DNA of 64,000 bases from Comamonadaceae bacterium (GTDB taxonomy: Bacteria; Pseudomonadota; Gammaproteobacteria; Burkholderiales; Burkholderiaceae_C), in assembly GCA_021299875.1 (NCBI GenBank), contig JAJTEW010000011.1, positions 30,429 through 94,428 on the forward strand, written 5' to 3'. The position numbers and the translations under genes were made by a program. Shown here one piece after another: positions 17,241-26,036 of this stretch; positions within the stretch are counted from its first letter, which is position 1, and every line of letters begins with the position of its first letter. The notes below the pieces were generated by a model, which saw nothing but the letters and a program-made list of their open reading frames with translations, was not told the DNA's origin and ran no database searches.

Positions 17241-18717
17241 ACTTTTTCAAAAAGCCGAGGGCTGGCCACATCAGCATGATGAGTGCCAAGACTGTGATGG
17301 AGCCCGCCAAGGGCGTGCTCACAAAGATTTCCAGACTTCCTTTGGAAATGAGCATGGACTGTCTAAAACTGGTTTCAGCCATGTCGCCGAGCACCAAAGC
17401 CAACACCAAGGGCGCCAGAGGGTATTTGAGCTTTTTAAAGGCATAGCCCATCAAGCCAAAGACCAACATCAAAACAACATCGAGCATGCTGTTGTGGACC
17501 GTGTAAGCACCCACGGCACAGATCACCACAATGACTGGCGCAATGATCGAGAATGGAATTCTCAAAATGGCCGCCCACCAGGGCACCGTGGTCAACACCA
17601 CAATCAAGCCCACAATGTTGCCCAAGTACATGGAGGCAATCAGACCCCAAACAAAATCTTTTTGCTCGGTGAACAGCAAGGGGCCGGGTTGCAGCCCCCA
17701 GATCAAAAGCCCGCCCAACAAAACGGCCGCTGTGGGAGAGCCAGGGATTCCGAGCGTGAGCATGGGCAACAAAGCGCTGGTGCCCGCAGCATGGGCGGCA
17801 GTTTCGGGCGCAATCACACCCTCAATGGCCCCCTTGCCAAAGTTTTCAGGATGCTTCGAAATTCGTTTGGCCGTGCCGTAACTCATGAACGAAGCAGGTG
17901 TTGCGCCCCCGGGTGTCACACCCATCCAGCACCCGATCAAACAAGCGCGCAAGGAAGTGGCCCAGTACTTGGGCAGTTCCTTCCAAGTGTCGAGAACATC
18001 TCTGAGGGTGATGCGACCCTTTTGTCCTTTGAAGGCAAGACCCTCTTCCATGGTGAGCAAAATTTCCCCGATACCAAAGAGGCCAATGACCGCGATCAAA
18101 AAGTCAAAGCCTTTGAGCAAACTTTCTTGGCCATAAGTCATGCGCAATGTGCCGGTCACGCTGTCCAAGCCCACAGCGGCCAGAGCAAAACCCAACATCA
18201 TGGCCAACATGGTTTTGACAGGCGGCTCTTTGCTCATGCCAATGAAGCTTGCAAAAGTAAGCAACTGAACCGCAAAGAATTCAGGCGGTCCAAAGTTAAG
18301 CGCAAACTTGGCCACCAAGGGCGCCAAAAATGTCACCATGAGAACAGCCACCAAGGCCCCTACAAATGACGACGTGAAGGCAGCGGTTAGAGCCTGAGCA
18401 GCCTTGCCCTTTTGCGCCATGGGGTAGCCATCAAAGGTGGTGGCCACCGACCAAGGCTCTCCGGGGATATTGAAGAGAATGGAAGTAATGGCGCCTCCAA
18501 ACAATGCTCCCCAGTAAATGCAAGAGAGCATGATGATGGCAGACGTCGGAGACATGCCAAAGGTCAGAGGCAGCAAAATGGCCACGCCATTGGCGCCGCC
18601 CAAACCCGGCAATACACCAATCAACACGCCCAAAAAAATACCAATCAGCATGAAGCCAATGTTGGGCAGTGTCAGCGCGACGGCAAAACCCTGAAGCAGG
18701 TTATTGAGTTCATCCAT
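17227..18717 (-). CDS. tctA: Tripartite tricarboxylate transporter, large membrane subunit TctA
   Basis: The 496-residue TctA-family permease has about a dozen membrane helices and the repeated family motif GVLIGVLPGLGGANGVAILLPL at the N-terminus, with its counterpart near the middle (GVTPGGATPASFMSYG, LTLGIPGSPTAAVLLGGL). It forms the transport path of a TTT system using ion gradients and the TctC receptor. Start 18717 follows the tctB stop by 2 bases. Substrate is likely a carboxylate. The 3' end overlaps the opposing reductase gene. Confidence 0.92.
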   Translation of the reverse strand: MDELNNLLQGFAVALTLPNIGFMLIGIFLGVLIGVLPGLGGANGVAILLPLTFGMSPTSAIIMLSCIYWGALFGGAITSILFNIPGEPWSVATTFDGYPMAQKGKAAQALTAAFTSSFVGALVAVLMVTFLAPLVAKFALNFGPPEFFAVQLLTFASFIGMSKEPPVKTMLAMMLGFALAAVGLDSVTGTLRMTYGQESLLKGFDFLIAVIGLFGIGEILLTMEEGLAFKGQKGRITLRDVLDTWKELPKYWATSLRACLIGCWMGVTPGGATPASFMSYGTAKRISKHPENFGKGAIEGVIAPETAAHAAGTSALLPMLTLGIPGSPTAAVLLGGLLIWGLQPGPLLFTEQKDFVWGLIASMYLGNIVGLIVVLTTVPWWAAILRIPFSIIAPVIVVICAVGAYTVHNSMLDVVLMLVFGLMGYAFKKLKYPLAPLVLALVLGDMAETSFRQSMLISKGSLEIFVSTPLAGSITVLALIMLMWPALGFLKKFSRG

Positions 18718-18719
18718 GA

Positions 18720-19217
18720 TCAATAGCCCAACCAAGTTTCGATGAAGCCTTTTGGCAACGGCAAATTGAACCAGACTTCAAACAAGGCAAACAATGCAGC
18801 GCTGATGCCCAAGCCGACTGCTATTGATTTGTAGTAACTGTATTTGCCCTGCCAGACCATAAAGGCTGCAACGAAAGCCAGCGAGGCCAAATAAATTCCC
18901 AACACAAAGATGGCGGCCGTGAAAACCGCAGACGGGACGAGCATCAGCAGCATCAAATTGAACTCATGCTTTTCGGCAAATACTTCTTGGCCATCGTCTT
19001 GCTTCCAAGTCAGCAAGGTTTGCAACACAACCCAAGCGGCGCCGGCCAACAACAGGCACCCAATGTAAAAAGGAAAATAACCCGGCTCTGGGCCGTCACT
19101 GCCCCATGCTTTTCCAACCCGAATGCTGTCAGTGATGACCAACAAGCTCACGCCCACAAAGCATGCAGCAACCAGCAACTCCATCCACCGCATTTGCAGG
19201 TGTGTGCGTGTTTTCAT
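18720..19217 (-). CDS. tctB: Tripartite tricarboxylate transporter, small membrane subunit TctB
   Basis: The 165-residue protein has four predicted membrane helices and the DUF1468/TctB signature GPEPGYFPFYIGCLLL. TctB is the small, poorly conserved partner of TctA. It lies between tctC (20 bases away) and tctA (2 bases away) on the minus strand, which makes a standard tctCBA operon. Confidence 0.88.
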   Translation of the reverse strand: MKTRTHLQMRWMELLVAACFVGVSLLVITDSIRVGKAWGSDGPEPGYFPFYIGCLLLAGAAWVVLQTLLTWKQDDGQEVFAEKHEFNLMLLMLVPSAVFTAAIFVLGIYLASLAFVAAFMVWQGKYSYYKSIAVGLGISAALFALFEVWFNLPLPKGFIETWLGY

Positions 19218-19237
19218 GACAAGGTCCTTCAGGGTTT

Positions 19238-20248
19238 TTATTTGGCCAGGAAGCCCGCCTCACGCATGAGGCGGTAATGTTCCACCTCTGCTTTGAGCAA
19301 CCAATCTTGAAACTCTTGCCCCTTCATGAAGGTGTCTTTGAATGCGCCGGTCTCCATGAATTCTTTCCACTCAGGGAGTTGGCGCACTTTTTGTAAAACT
19401 TCGGTGAAATAAGCCACTTGTGCGGGCGTGGCCTTGGGCGGCATAAAAATGCCCCGCAACATCAAATACTCGACATCAAGTCCTTGCGATTTGCATGTGG
19501 GAATGTCTTTCCAAGACTGTGTGGTGGTGATTTTTTTGGGATAGGGCATGACCTGAGAATCAAAAACACACAGTGCTCTCAAAGTGCCCCCCTTCCAATG
19601 GGCCACCGCTTCAATGGGGTTGTTCACCGTGGTGTCCACGTGCTTACCCACCAATTGCACCGCGACATCACCACCGCCTTTGAAGGGGATATAGATCATT
19701 TTCTTGTCTGTGGCTTTTTCAATGGCCACAGTGATGATCTGATCTTCCTGTTTAGAGCCGGTTCCTCCCATTTTGAATTTTCCGGATTCAGCTTGCTTGA
19801 TGGCCTTGGAGAGGTCGCCCACCGTTTTGTAAGGGGCCTCGGCATTGACCCAAAGCACGAACTCATCCAATGCCAGCATGGCCACAGGTGTCAAGTCCTT
19901 CCAATTGAAAGGCACACCGGTTGCCAAAGGTGTGGTGAATAAATTGGACAGCGTGATGATGATTTTGTGACCATCTGGTCGAGCCCCTTTGGCATCTAAA
20001 AATCCTTCTGCCCCTGCACCCCCCGATTTGTTGACCACCACCAAAGGTTGGGCCATGAGTTTGTGCTTGGTGATGACACCTTGAAGGAAGCGTGCCATTT
20101 GGTCAGCACCTCCACCTGTGCCAGCGGGCACGATGAATTCAACACTTTTGGTGGGCTCCCATTTCGCCTGTGCAAATGCACTGAAACAGAAGAAGCTGCC
20201 CACCACCAAAGCAGCAGTTTTAAGGAAGATCGACAGATCAGTTTTCAA
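19238..20248 (-). CDS. tctC: Tripartite tricarboxylate transporter receptor TctC (Bug family)
   Basis: The 336-residue Bug-family periplasmic binding protein has a Sec signal peptide (FLKTAALVVGSFFCFSAFAQA) and the family core WEPTKSVEFIVPAGTGGGADQMAR, VVNKSGGAGAEGF and LVGKHVDTTVNNP. It captures an organic acid for TctAB. It is first in the tctCBA operon, divergent from the oxalyl-CoA-synthetase-like gene with a 105-base shared promoter region. The ligand is not predictable from sequence alone. Confidence 0.9.
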   Translation of the reverse strand: MKTDLSIFLKTAALVVGSFFCFSAFAQAKWEPTKSVEFIVPAGTGGGADQMARFLQGVITKHKLMAQPLVVVNKSGGAGAEGFLDAKGARPDGHKIIITLSNLFTTPLATGVPFNWKDLTPVAMLALDEFVLWVNAEAPYKTVGDLSKAIKQAESGKFKMGGTGSKQEDQIITVAIEKATDKKMIYIPFKGGGDVAVQLVGKHVDTTVNNPIEAVAHWKGGTLRALCVFDSQVMPYPKKITTTQSWKDIPTCKSQGLDVEYLMLRGIFMPPKATPAQVAYFTEVLQKVRQLPEWKEFMETGAFKDTFMKGQEFQDWLLKAEVEHYRLMREAGFLAK

Positions 20249-20353
20249 AATATACTCCTTGGTAAGTTATTTAACTGTGAAGTATCCTAATAGAATGCTT
20301 GGCATCTTGTCGAGTTAAAAATACCCCTGATCCACATTTTTTATCGTTCACCC

Positions 20354-21871
20354 ATGAAAACCCTAATAGATCTTTTGGCTTTTGGTCACGACCAGTCTGT
20401 TTGCTTATCGGCCGCCAACAGCGCGCCCATGAGCTATTCAGAATTAAGGAAACTGAACAATTATGTTCAAAAAGAATTCAATCAAGTTGGCATTGGCAGG
20501 AACGACCGAGTGGCGCTTGTTTTGCCCAACAGCGCAGAAATGGCGGCCAGTTTTGTGTCCGTGGCCTGCTGCTGTACGTCTGCGCCCCTCAACCCCAGCT
20601 ACCGTGCCGATGAATTCGAGTTTTACCTGAATGACTTGAACGCCAAAGCCTTGGTCGTTGAAAAAGGTTCCAACAGTCCTGCCGTGGCCGTCGCCGCCAA
20701 AATGGGCATCGCGCTCATTGAACTCGAATCCACACCCACCCTGGGCGCTGGCACTTTCACACTGAACATGAATGGCCTATCGCCAAAGGCAGCGCAGCAT
20801 CCTGGACAAGCGCAGGCTGACGACGTGGCCTTGGTGCTTCACACATCGGGCACCACCTCGCGCCCCAAAATTGTTCCATTGACACACCGCAACGTCACTG
20901 CATCAGCGCAAAACATTGCCACCAGCACGCGCTTCACCCGTTCTGATCGCGGCTTGAATGTCATGCCCCTCTTCCACATTCACGGCCTGATTGCCGGCAT
21001 CTTGGCACCGCTGTCTCAAGGCGGGGAAGTCTTTTGCACCAGTGGCTTCAATGCCTTGAAGTTCTTCAGCCAAATGGACGAAGTCAAACCCACTTGGTAC
21101 ACCGCAGTGCCCACCATGCACCAGGCCATTTTGTCAAGATCGGCCAACAACAAAGAGGTCATCGCCAGGGTGCCACTTCGATTCATTCGTTCATCATCCT
21201 CTTCCTTACCGCCGCAGGTTTTGGCAGAGCTCGAAGCCACCTTCAAGGCCCCTGTGATCGAAGCTTATGGCATGACCGAAGCGGCCCACCAAATGGCTTG
21301 CAATCCGCTGCCCCCTGGCCAAAGAAAACCGGGCACGGTCGGCTTGGCCGCAGGCCCTGAGATTGCCATCATGAGTGCAGAGGGTGATTTATTGCCCGTC
21401 GGGAGCACTGGCGAAATTGTGATCCGCGGCAGCAACGTCACGCCTGGCTATGAGAACAACGACAAAGCCAACGCGGAAGCCTTCACCCATGGATGGTTCA
21501 GAACGGGTGACCAAGGCGTCTTGGATGCTCAGGGCTATGTCAGCATCACAGGCAGACTCAAAGAAATCATCAACCGCGGTGGAGAAAAAATCAGCCCGCG
21601 TGAAGTCGATGAGGTCTTGATGGACCATCCTGCTGTGGCCCAAGTCGTTTGTTTTGGCATTCCGCACGAAAAACTGGGCGAGGAAGTGGGCGCTGCCGTG
21701 GTCCTGCGCGAGGGCATGACGGCCACTGAAAAAGAACTTCGCGAATATACGGCCACGCGTTTGGCCGATTTCAAAGTGCCGCGCAAAGTTTTATTGATGG
21801 ACGAAATTCCCAAAGGGGCTACCGGCAAATTGCAACGCATTGGCATGGCACAAAAGCTTGGATTGGTCTAA
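20354..21871 (+). CDS. AMP-forming acyl-CoA synthetase, oxalyl-CoA synthetase-like
   Basis: The 505-residue ANL-family ligase has P-loop LHTSGTTSRPK, A5 motif EAYGMTEAAHQM, GWFRTGDQG and the C-terminal GRLKEIINRGGEKISPREVD with PKGATGKLQR (catalytic Lys). The stretch NVMPLFHIHGLIAGILAPL, TWYTAVPTMHQAIL and RFIRSSSSSLPP is characteristic of oxalate-CoA ligases (plant AAE3/yeast Pcs60 type). It may activate oxalate or another short dicarboxylate taken up by TctABC. The substrate call is from remembered family resemblance. The next gene starts 5 bases downstream. Confidence 0.82.
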   Translation: MKTLIDLLAFGHDQSVCLSAANSAPMSYSELRKLNNYVQKEFNQVGIGRNDRVALVLPNSAEMAASFVSVACCCTSAPLNPSYRADEFEFYLNDLNAKALVVEKGSNSPAVAVAAKMGIALIELESTPTLGAGTFTLNMNGLSPKAAQHPGQAQADDVALVLHTSGTTSRPKIVPLTHRNVTASAQNIATSTRFTRSDRGLNVMPLFHIHGLIAGILAPLSQGGEVFCTSGFNALKFFSQMDEVKPTWYTAVPTMHQAILSRSANNKEVIARVPLRFIRSSSSSLPPQVLAELEATFKAPVIEAYGMTEAAHQMACNPLPPGQRKPGTVGLAAGPEIAIMSAEGDLLPVGSTGEIVIRGSNVTPGYENNDKANAEAFTHGWFRTGDQGVLDAQGYVSITGRLKEIINRGGEKISPREVDEVLMDHPAVAQVVCFGIPHEKLGEEVGAAVVLREGMTATEKELREYTATRLADFKVPRKVLLMDEIPKGATGKLQRIGMAQKLGLV

Positions 21872-21876
21872 GCCCC

Positions 21877-22689
21877 ATGGAAGCTCAAATTTTTTTGGAG
21901 CTGGCCCTGACAGGCACGGTTGTTGGATTCATGGCTGGCTTATTGGGTTTGGGCGGTGGCTTGATGATGGTTCCCGTGTTGAGTTTTTTACTCGGCAACA
22001 TGGGGGTCTCTGACGATCTGTCCATCAAAATGGCCATTGTGACGTCCATGTCGACCATTTTGTTCACATCGGTTTCAAGTGTGAGGACCCACCAAAAGTT
22101 GGGTGCTGTGCGATGGGACTTGGTCAAAGGTTTAGCGCCTGGCATTGTGCTGGGAAGTGCCATGGCCAGCCTCTGGATTTTTGTGGCCGTGAAAGGCGCC
22201 ACATTGGCCATTTTGTTTGGCCTGTTTGTTTCTTTTTCTGCCTTTCAGATGTTCTTAGATAAAAAACCCAAGCCATCGCGTCAAATGCCGGGTTTCGCCG
22301 GTCAATTGGGCATGGGGGGGCTGATCGGGCTGCTGTCTGGCTTGGTCGGTGCTGGGGGGGCATTCGTGAGTGTGCCTTTGATGACCTGGTGCAACGTGGC
22401 CATACACAACGCCATTGGTACCAGCGCTGCATTGGGATTTCCCATTGCTCTGGCGAATGTCACCGGCTTTGTCATCAGCGGTATGAAACTGGAGAACCTT
22501 CCAGCCTGGTCACTTGGCTATATTTGGTTACCTGGCATGGCGGTCATTGCCTGTTTCAGCGTTTTGACGGCACCTTTTGGTGCCAGAGCGGCTCATCGGC
22601 TACCTGTGAAAAAGCTGAAAAGGGTTTTTTCTTTCTTCTTGGTGTTTCTTGCGGTCTACATGTTCAACAAAGGCATCAGTTCGGCTTGA
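21877..22689 (+). CDS. TauE/SafE family membrane transporter
   Basis: The 270-residue protein has about eight membrane helices in two repeats, each with the TauE/SafE glycine motif: GFMAGLLGLGGGLMMVPVLSF near the N-terminus and GLLSGLVGAGGAFVSVPLM in the middle. The family exports organosulphonates or sulphite or imports organic anions. It follows the CoA ligase by 5 bases, so it is probably an accessory permease of the same pathway. It converges with the DsbD_2-type gene. Confidence 0.85.
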   Translation: MEAQIFLELALTGTVVGFMAGLLGLGGGLMMVPVLSFLLGNMGVSDDLSIKMAIVTSMSTILFTSVSSVRTHQKLGAVRWDLVKGLAPGIVLGSAMASLWIFVAVKGATLAILFGLFVSFSAFQMFLDKKPKPSRQMPGFAGQLGMGGLIGLLSGLVGAGGAFVSVPLMTWCNVAIHNAIGTSAALGFPIALANVTGFVISGMKLENLPAWSLGYIWLPGMAVIACFSVLTAPFGARAAHRLPVKKLKRVFSFFLVFLAVYMFNKGISSA

Positions 22690-22713
22690 CGGCATGGGTT
22701 CACATTCGTTTTT

Positions 22714-23310
22714 TTAACTGACGCACCAAGGGGCTTGGTCATGGACCAGCCCCATCCACAAGGCCCAAGCCGACACGGATGCCAGAGCCAAACCCGCTGC
22801 GCGCATGCCCCAAGACCCGTCGCCCAGCGTTTGCATGCGCAAAAACAACCAAGGTCCGGCCCACAGGCTGATGCTGCTGCGCAAGCCGCACGGCATGAAG
22901 GCCCACAACCCACCCACCATCCAGGGGGCTGCACGCCCCCACCGGGCATTGAAGGCCCGCACACGCGCCCACAAACGGCGCGCTGCGGCATCCACCCACA
23001 CCGGTTGACGGGCCTGCAGCATGAGCAAAATCCCCAGCACCAAGGTCGTCAGGTGCAGCAAGGTCCAGACCGGACGAATGGCGACCGATTGCGTGGTCAA
23101 CCACCCCAAGCCTTGAACGGTGGCGCCAGCCAGGGCGCCCAAGAGCGCATAGCCACCCAAACGCCCCACCTGAAAAGCCAGCAAAGCCCGCGCCCGCTGT
23201 TCGCCCGCCGCTTGACCTAGGCCAGCACAAGCCGCGCCGCACATGGCCACACAATGCGGCCCACCCAGCACACCCATCAACAAGGCGGTGATGGCCAATG
23301 AGCTTTGCAT
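22714..23310 (-). CDS. DsbD_2/UreH-type membrane protein (sulfite exporter TauE/SafE family), cbb3-linked
   Basis: The 198-residue protein has about six membrane helices and the motifs GVLGGPHCVAMCGAAC near the N-terminus and GGLWAFMPCGL in the middle. These Cys/His motifs resemble DsbD/CcdA-like membrane proteins found next to cbb3-oxidase assembly genes, where a role in copper or redox handling has been suggested. Start 23310 was chosen as the conserved beginning MQSSLAITAL. It follows hemN, whose stop lies at 23385, on the same strand. Confidence 0.78.
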   Translation of the reverse strand: MQSSLAITALLMGVLGGPHCVAMCGAACAGLGQAAGEQRARALLAFQVGRLGGYALLGALAGATVQGLGWLTTQSVAIRPVWTLLHLTTLVLGILLMLQARQPVWVDAAARRLWARVRAFNARWGRAAPWMVGGLWAFMPCGLRSSISLWAGPWLFLRMQTLGDGSWGMRAAGLALASVSAWALWMGLVHDQAPWCVS

Positions 23311-23384
23311 GGTGAATTCATGGGTTGATGGCTTAGAAGAGGTTCGGCGATGTTTGCATTGTCCAAACAACCAGGCCTTGGTGC

Positions 23385-24767
23385 TCAAATGATTTTGGAA
23401 AATCGTTGGCGGTTGCGATCGGCTTGAACGTAGCGGTCAAACAGCATGGCCACACCCCGCACAAAGAACCAGCCGGTTGGCGTGACCTGAATGCCCGCCT
23501 CGCTCAGTTGAACCAAGCCTTGGACCTGCAGATCTTCGAGTTGGGACAACTCTTTGGCAAACAGCGTTTTGAAGTCGACCATCCACGCCAAATGGATGGA
23601 TTCAAACTGGACATGTCCCTGACACATCAAGGCCATGATGACCGAGCGGCGAATCAGGTCGTCGCGTGACAGCGCCAAACCCCTGACCACAGGAAATTGG
23701 CCTTGGTCCAGCGCATCGACATACTCTTCCATGGTCTTGGCATTTTGACTGTAAGTGGCGCCGACACGGCCAATGGAGGACACACCCAAAGCGATCAAAT
23801 CGCTATCGGCTTGCGTGCTGTAGCCCTGAAAATTGCGGTGCAAACGACCCTGCCTTTTGGCCACCGCCAGTGCATCATCGGGCAAAGCGAAGTGGTCCAT
23901 GCCGATATAGACATAGCCCGCCTCGGTCAGGGCATCGAGCGAGCGCGACAACATGGCCACCTTGGCGCTGCCAACCGGCAAGTCCTCCGCGTGGATGCGT
24001 CGTTGCGGCTTGAAACGGTGCGGCAAATGCGCGTAGGCGTAGAGTGCGATTCGGTCAGGCCTGAGTCTCTTGATCTGAGACAAAGTGCGGTCAAAAGAGT
24101 CGGGCGTTTGCATGGGCAAACCGTAAATCAGGTCCACATTGACCGATTCAAAACCCAATCGGCGAGAGGCTTCAACCAGCTGAAAGACTTGCTCGGCGGG
24201 CTGAATTCGATGCACGGCTTTTTGCACGGCAGGATCAAAGTCCTGAACGCCAAAACTCAGGCGGTTAAAGCCCAATTCGGCCAGAACAGCCAAACGGCTC
24301 TCATCCACGGTACGTGGGTCAACTTCAACCGAGTATTCACCGCCAGGGACAAAGGAAAAGTACGACCGCAACATGGCCATGAGTTGGCGCAGTTCTTCGT
24401 CACTCATGAAGGTGGGCGTGCCTCCACCCAAGTGCAATTGGCTCACCGGCTGGCCACGCCCCAGATGTTGGCTGTGCAGGATCACCTCTTTCGTGAGGTA
24501 TCGCAGATACGTGGCTGCCCGGTCTTTGTGTTGGGTGATGATTTTGTTGCAAGCACAGTAGTAACAGAGCGATTCACAAAACGGAATGTGAACGTACAAG
24601 GACAAGGGCGACAGCTGCCCCACACGGCCGGACTGGCGTTGCTGTAAAACCTGGATGTAATCGGCCTCGCCAAATGCCTCTACAAATCGGTCCGCAGTGG
24701 GGTAAGAGGTGTACCGCGGGCCTGATACATCAAAGCGTGTCAACAATTCAGGCGTGATGACGGACAT
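23385..24767 (-). CDS. hemN: Oxygen-independent coproporphyrinogen III dehydrogenase
   Basis: The 460-residue radical SAM enzyme oxidatively decarboxylates coproporphyrinogen III when oxygen is scarce. It has the cluster motif CESLCYYCAC (Cys spacing 3-2), preceded by YVHIPFC, then LHLGGGTPTF, VDPRTVDE and the HemN C-terminal domain. Start 24767 (MSVITPELL) was preferred over the longer frame. An FNR box (24837-24850) lies 70 bases upstream and fnr diverges beyond it, so induction under low oxygen is expected. Confidence 0.95.
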   Translation of the reverse strand: MSVITPELLTRFDVSGPRYTSYPTADRFVEAFGEADYIQVLQQRQSGRVGQLSPLSLYVHIPFCESLCYYCACNKIITQHKDRAATYLRYLTKEVILHSQHLGRGQPVSQLHLGGGTPTFMSDEELRQLMAMLRSYFSFVPGGEYSVEVDPRTVDESRLAVLAELGFNRLSFGVQDFDPAVQKAVHRIQPAEQVFQLVEASRRLGFESVNVDLIYGLPMQTPDSFDRTLSQIKRLRPDRIALYAYAHLPHRFKPQRRIHAEDLPVGSAKVAMLSRSLDALTEAGYVYIGMDHFALPDDALAVAKRQGRLHRNFQGYSTQADSDLIALGVSSIGRVGATYSQNAKTMEEYVDALDQGQFPVVRGLALSRDDLIRRSVIMALMCQGHVQFESIHLAWMVDFKTLFAKELSQLEDLQVQGLVQLSEAGIQVTPTGWFFVRGVAMLFDRYVQADRNRQRFSKII

Positions 24768-24836
24768 CTGTCTGCCCCTTGGTAAAACGTGTGCCAAACA
24801 ATGTCGCGACTTTGCCTTTCAGGCCAACCCCATGTA

Positions 24837-24850
24837 TTGACCCAAATCAA
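24837..24850 (-). promoter_or_regulatory. FNR-box upstream of hemN
   Basis: TTGACCCAAATCAA matches TTGAT-N4-ATCAA at 9 of 10 fixed positions. The centre is 76 bases from the hemN start codon, a distance suited to a class II activated promoter with a short leader. fnr itself is the next gene in the other direction. Confidence 0.8.
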
Positions 24851-24933
24851 ACAAGCTACCGGTTTTAAATGATTTCCGGTCCATATCGGGTACTGACTGA
24901 ACATGCGTCAATTTTTGGCCTTAAGCTCGAGAC

Positions 24934-24947
24934 TTGATCCAGAGCAA
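24934..24947 (+). promoter_or_regulatory. FNR-box in the fnr leader
   Basis: TTGATCCAGAGCAA matches the FNR consensus at 9 of 10 fixed positions. It ends 27 bases before the fnr start at 24975, too close for ordinary class II activation, so it more likely serves negative autoregulation. Confidence 0.72.
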
Positions 24948-24974
24948 ATTCATTTTTTTACATGGGATAAAACC

Positions 24975-25694
24975 ATGAATCCACAAGTCATCAAAGTCGC
25001 CTGCTCCAACTGCAACTTGCGCGAGTTGTGCATGCCCATGGGCCTGAACGACCATGACCTGAACCGACTAGACGACTTGGTCGCCGTTCGGCGCAAAGTC
25101 AAAAGAGGCACCACCTTGTTCACCAACGGCGACAAGTTCACTTCCTTGTATGCGATTCGCACTGGATTTTTCAAAACCTGCCTGGCCACCGAAGACGGGC
25201 ACGACCAGGTCACGGGTTTCCAGATGGCGGGAGAAATCATAGGCCTTGACGGCATCGTGAACGACCAGCACAGCTGCGACGCGGTGGCCCTGGAGGATGC
25301 TGAGGTCTGTGTGATGCCCTTCGACCGGATCGAGGAAATTTCTCGCGAAGTGACTGCACTGCAACACCATGTGCACAAAATCATGAGCCGAGAGATCGTG
25401 CGCGAGCATGGCGTGATGCTGCTTTTAGGCAGTATGCGTGCGGAGGAGCGTTTGGCGGCATTTTTGCTCAATCTGGTGCAGCGCCTGCATGCGCGGGGGT
25501 TTTCCCAAACTGAGCTGGTCTTGCGCATGACACGCGAAGAGATCGGCAGCTACCTGGGCCTGAAACTGGAAACCGTGAGTCGCACTTTTTCAAAGTTTGT
25601 GGAGGATGGCTTGGTCGAAGTGAAGCAACGCCACGTCCGAATCCTCAACAGCGATGGTCTGCAACGATTGGTCAACCACAACCCCTGCCACTGA
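24975..25694 (+). CDS. fnr: FNR-family oxygen-sensing transcription regulator
   Basis: The 239-residue CRP/FNR regulator has the iron-sulphur ligands C10, C13, C19 (C-X2-C-X5-C) and C101. It has a cAMP-receptor-like beta barrel (residues about 40-130), a dimer helix, and a helix-turn-helix REEIGSYLGLKLETVSRTFSKF whose E..SR triad reads TTGAT. It activates microaerobic genes when its 4Fe-4S cluster is intact. The start 24975 (MNPQVIKV) was chosen over 24903 because the upstream extension contains its own FNR box. Targets predicted in this window are hemN, ccoN, ccoI and usp. Confidence 0.93.
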   Translation: MNPQVIKVACSNCNLRELCMPMGLNDHDLNRLDDLVAVRRKVKRGTTLFTNGDKFTSLYAIRTGFFKTCLATEDGHDQVTGFQMAGEIIGLDGIVNDQHSCDAVALEDAEVCVMPFDRIEEISREVTALQHHVHKIMSREIVREHGVMLLLGSMRAEERLAAFLLNLVQRLHARGFSQTELVLRMTREEIGSYLGLKLETVSRTFSKFVEDGLVEVKQRHVRILNSDGLQRLVNHNPCH

Positions 25695-25732
25695 AATATT
25701 CAAACTGGGTTGAGGCCCTGGACCGCCAAACT

Positions 25733-26014
25733 TCAAGGTTGGGTGGGCGCAGATGAAGAATCAGCAGGCGCTGGCAACTCACCCGTGGCGGCATGATTGC
25801 GTCCTTGCATGGCGGGCGCATGGGTAATGCCTTGGCGCTCTTGCATCGCCGTCCGCGGCGTGACCGTGATCACTGGGTCGGGGTGGGTCAGCGCAATATA
25901 AAGTGTGGCAAACCCGGCCACCACCACCAGTGCTGGGCCCGCAAACACCATCCAGACCAGGCCAAATCGCCACCATGGTTGTCCATCTTGGGGGTTCTTC
26001 ATTGCATTGAGCAT
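25733..26014 (-). CDS. ccoH: FixH/CcoH-family cbb3 oxidase assembly protein
   Basis: A 93-residue protein with one membrane helix (FGLVWMVFAGPALVVVAGFATLYIA, about 17-41) and a periplasmic tail rich in Pro/Ala. The HPDPVITVTP segment after the helix is typical of short FixH/CcoH proteins. It helps cbb3 oxidase assembly. GGAAAG seven bases before 26014 supports this start. It is the last gene of the cco operon, 22 bases after ccoG. Confidence 0.8.
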   Translation of the reverse strand: MLNAMKNPQDGQPWWRFGLVWMVFAGPALVVVAGFATLYIALTHPDPVITVTPRTAMQERQGITHAPAMQGRNHAATGELPAPADSSSAPTQP

Positions 26015-26036
26015 GCTTGTCTTTCCAAAAAAACAT

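Noticed and set aside
22714..23310. Calling the DsbD_2-type protein a sulfite exporter
   Set aside because: The GGPHCVAMCG motif and the hemN/cco linkage point to redox or metal handling; substrate cannot be inferred from the family name.
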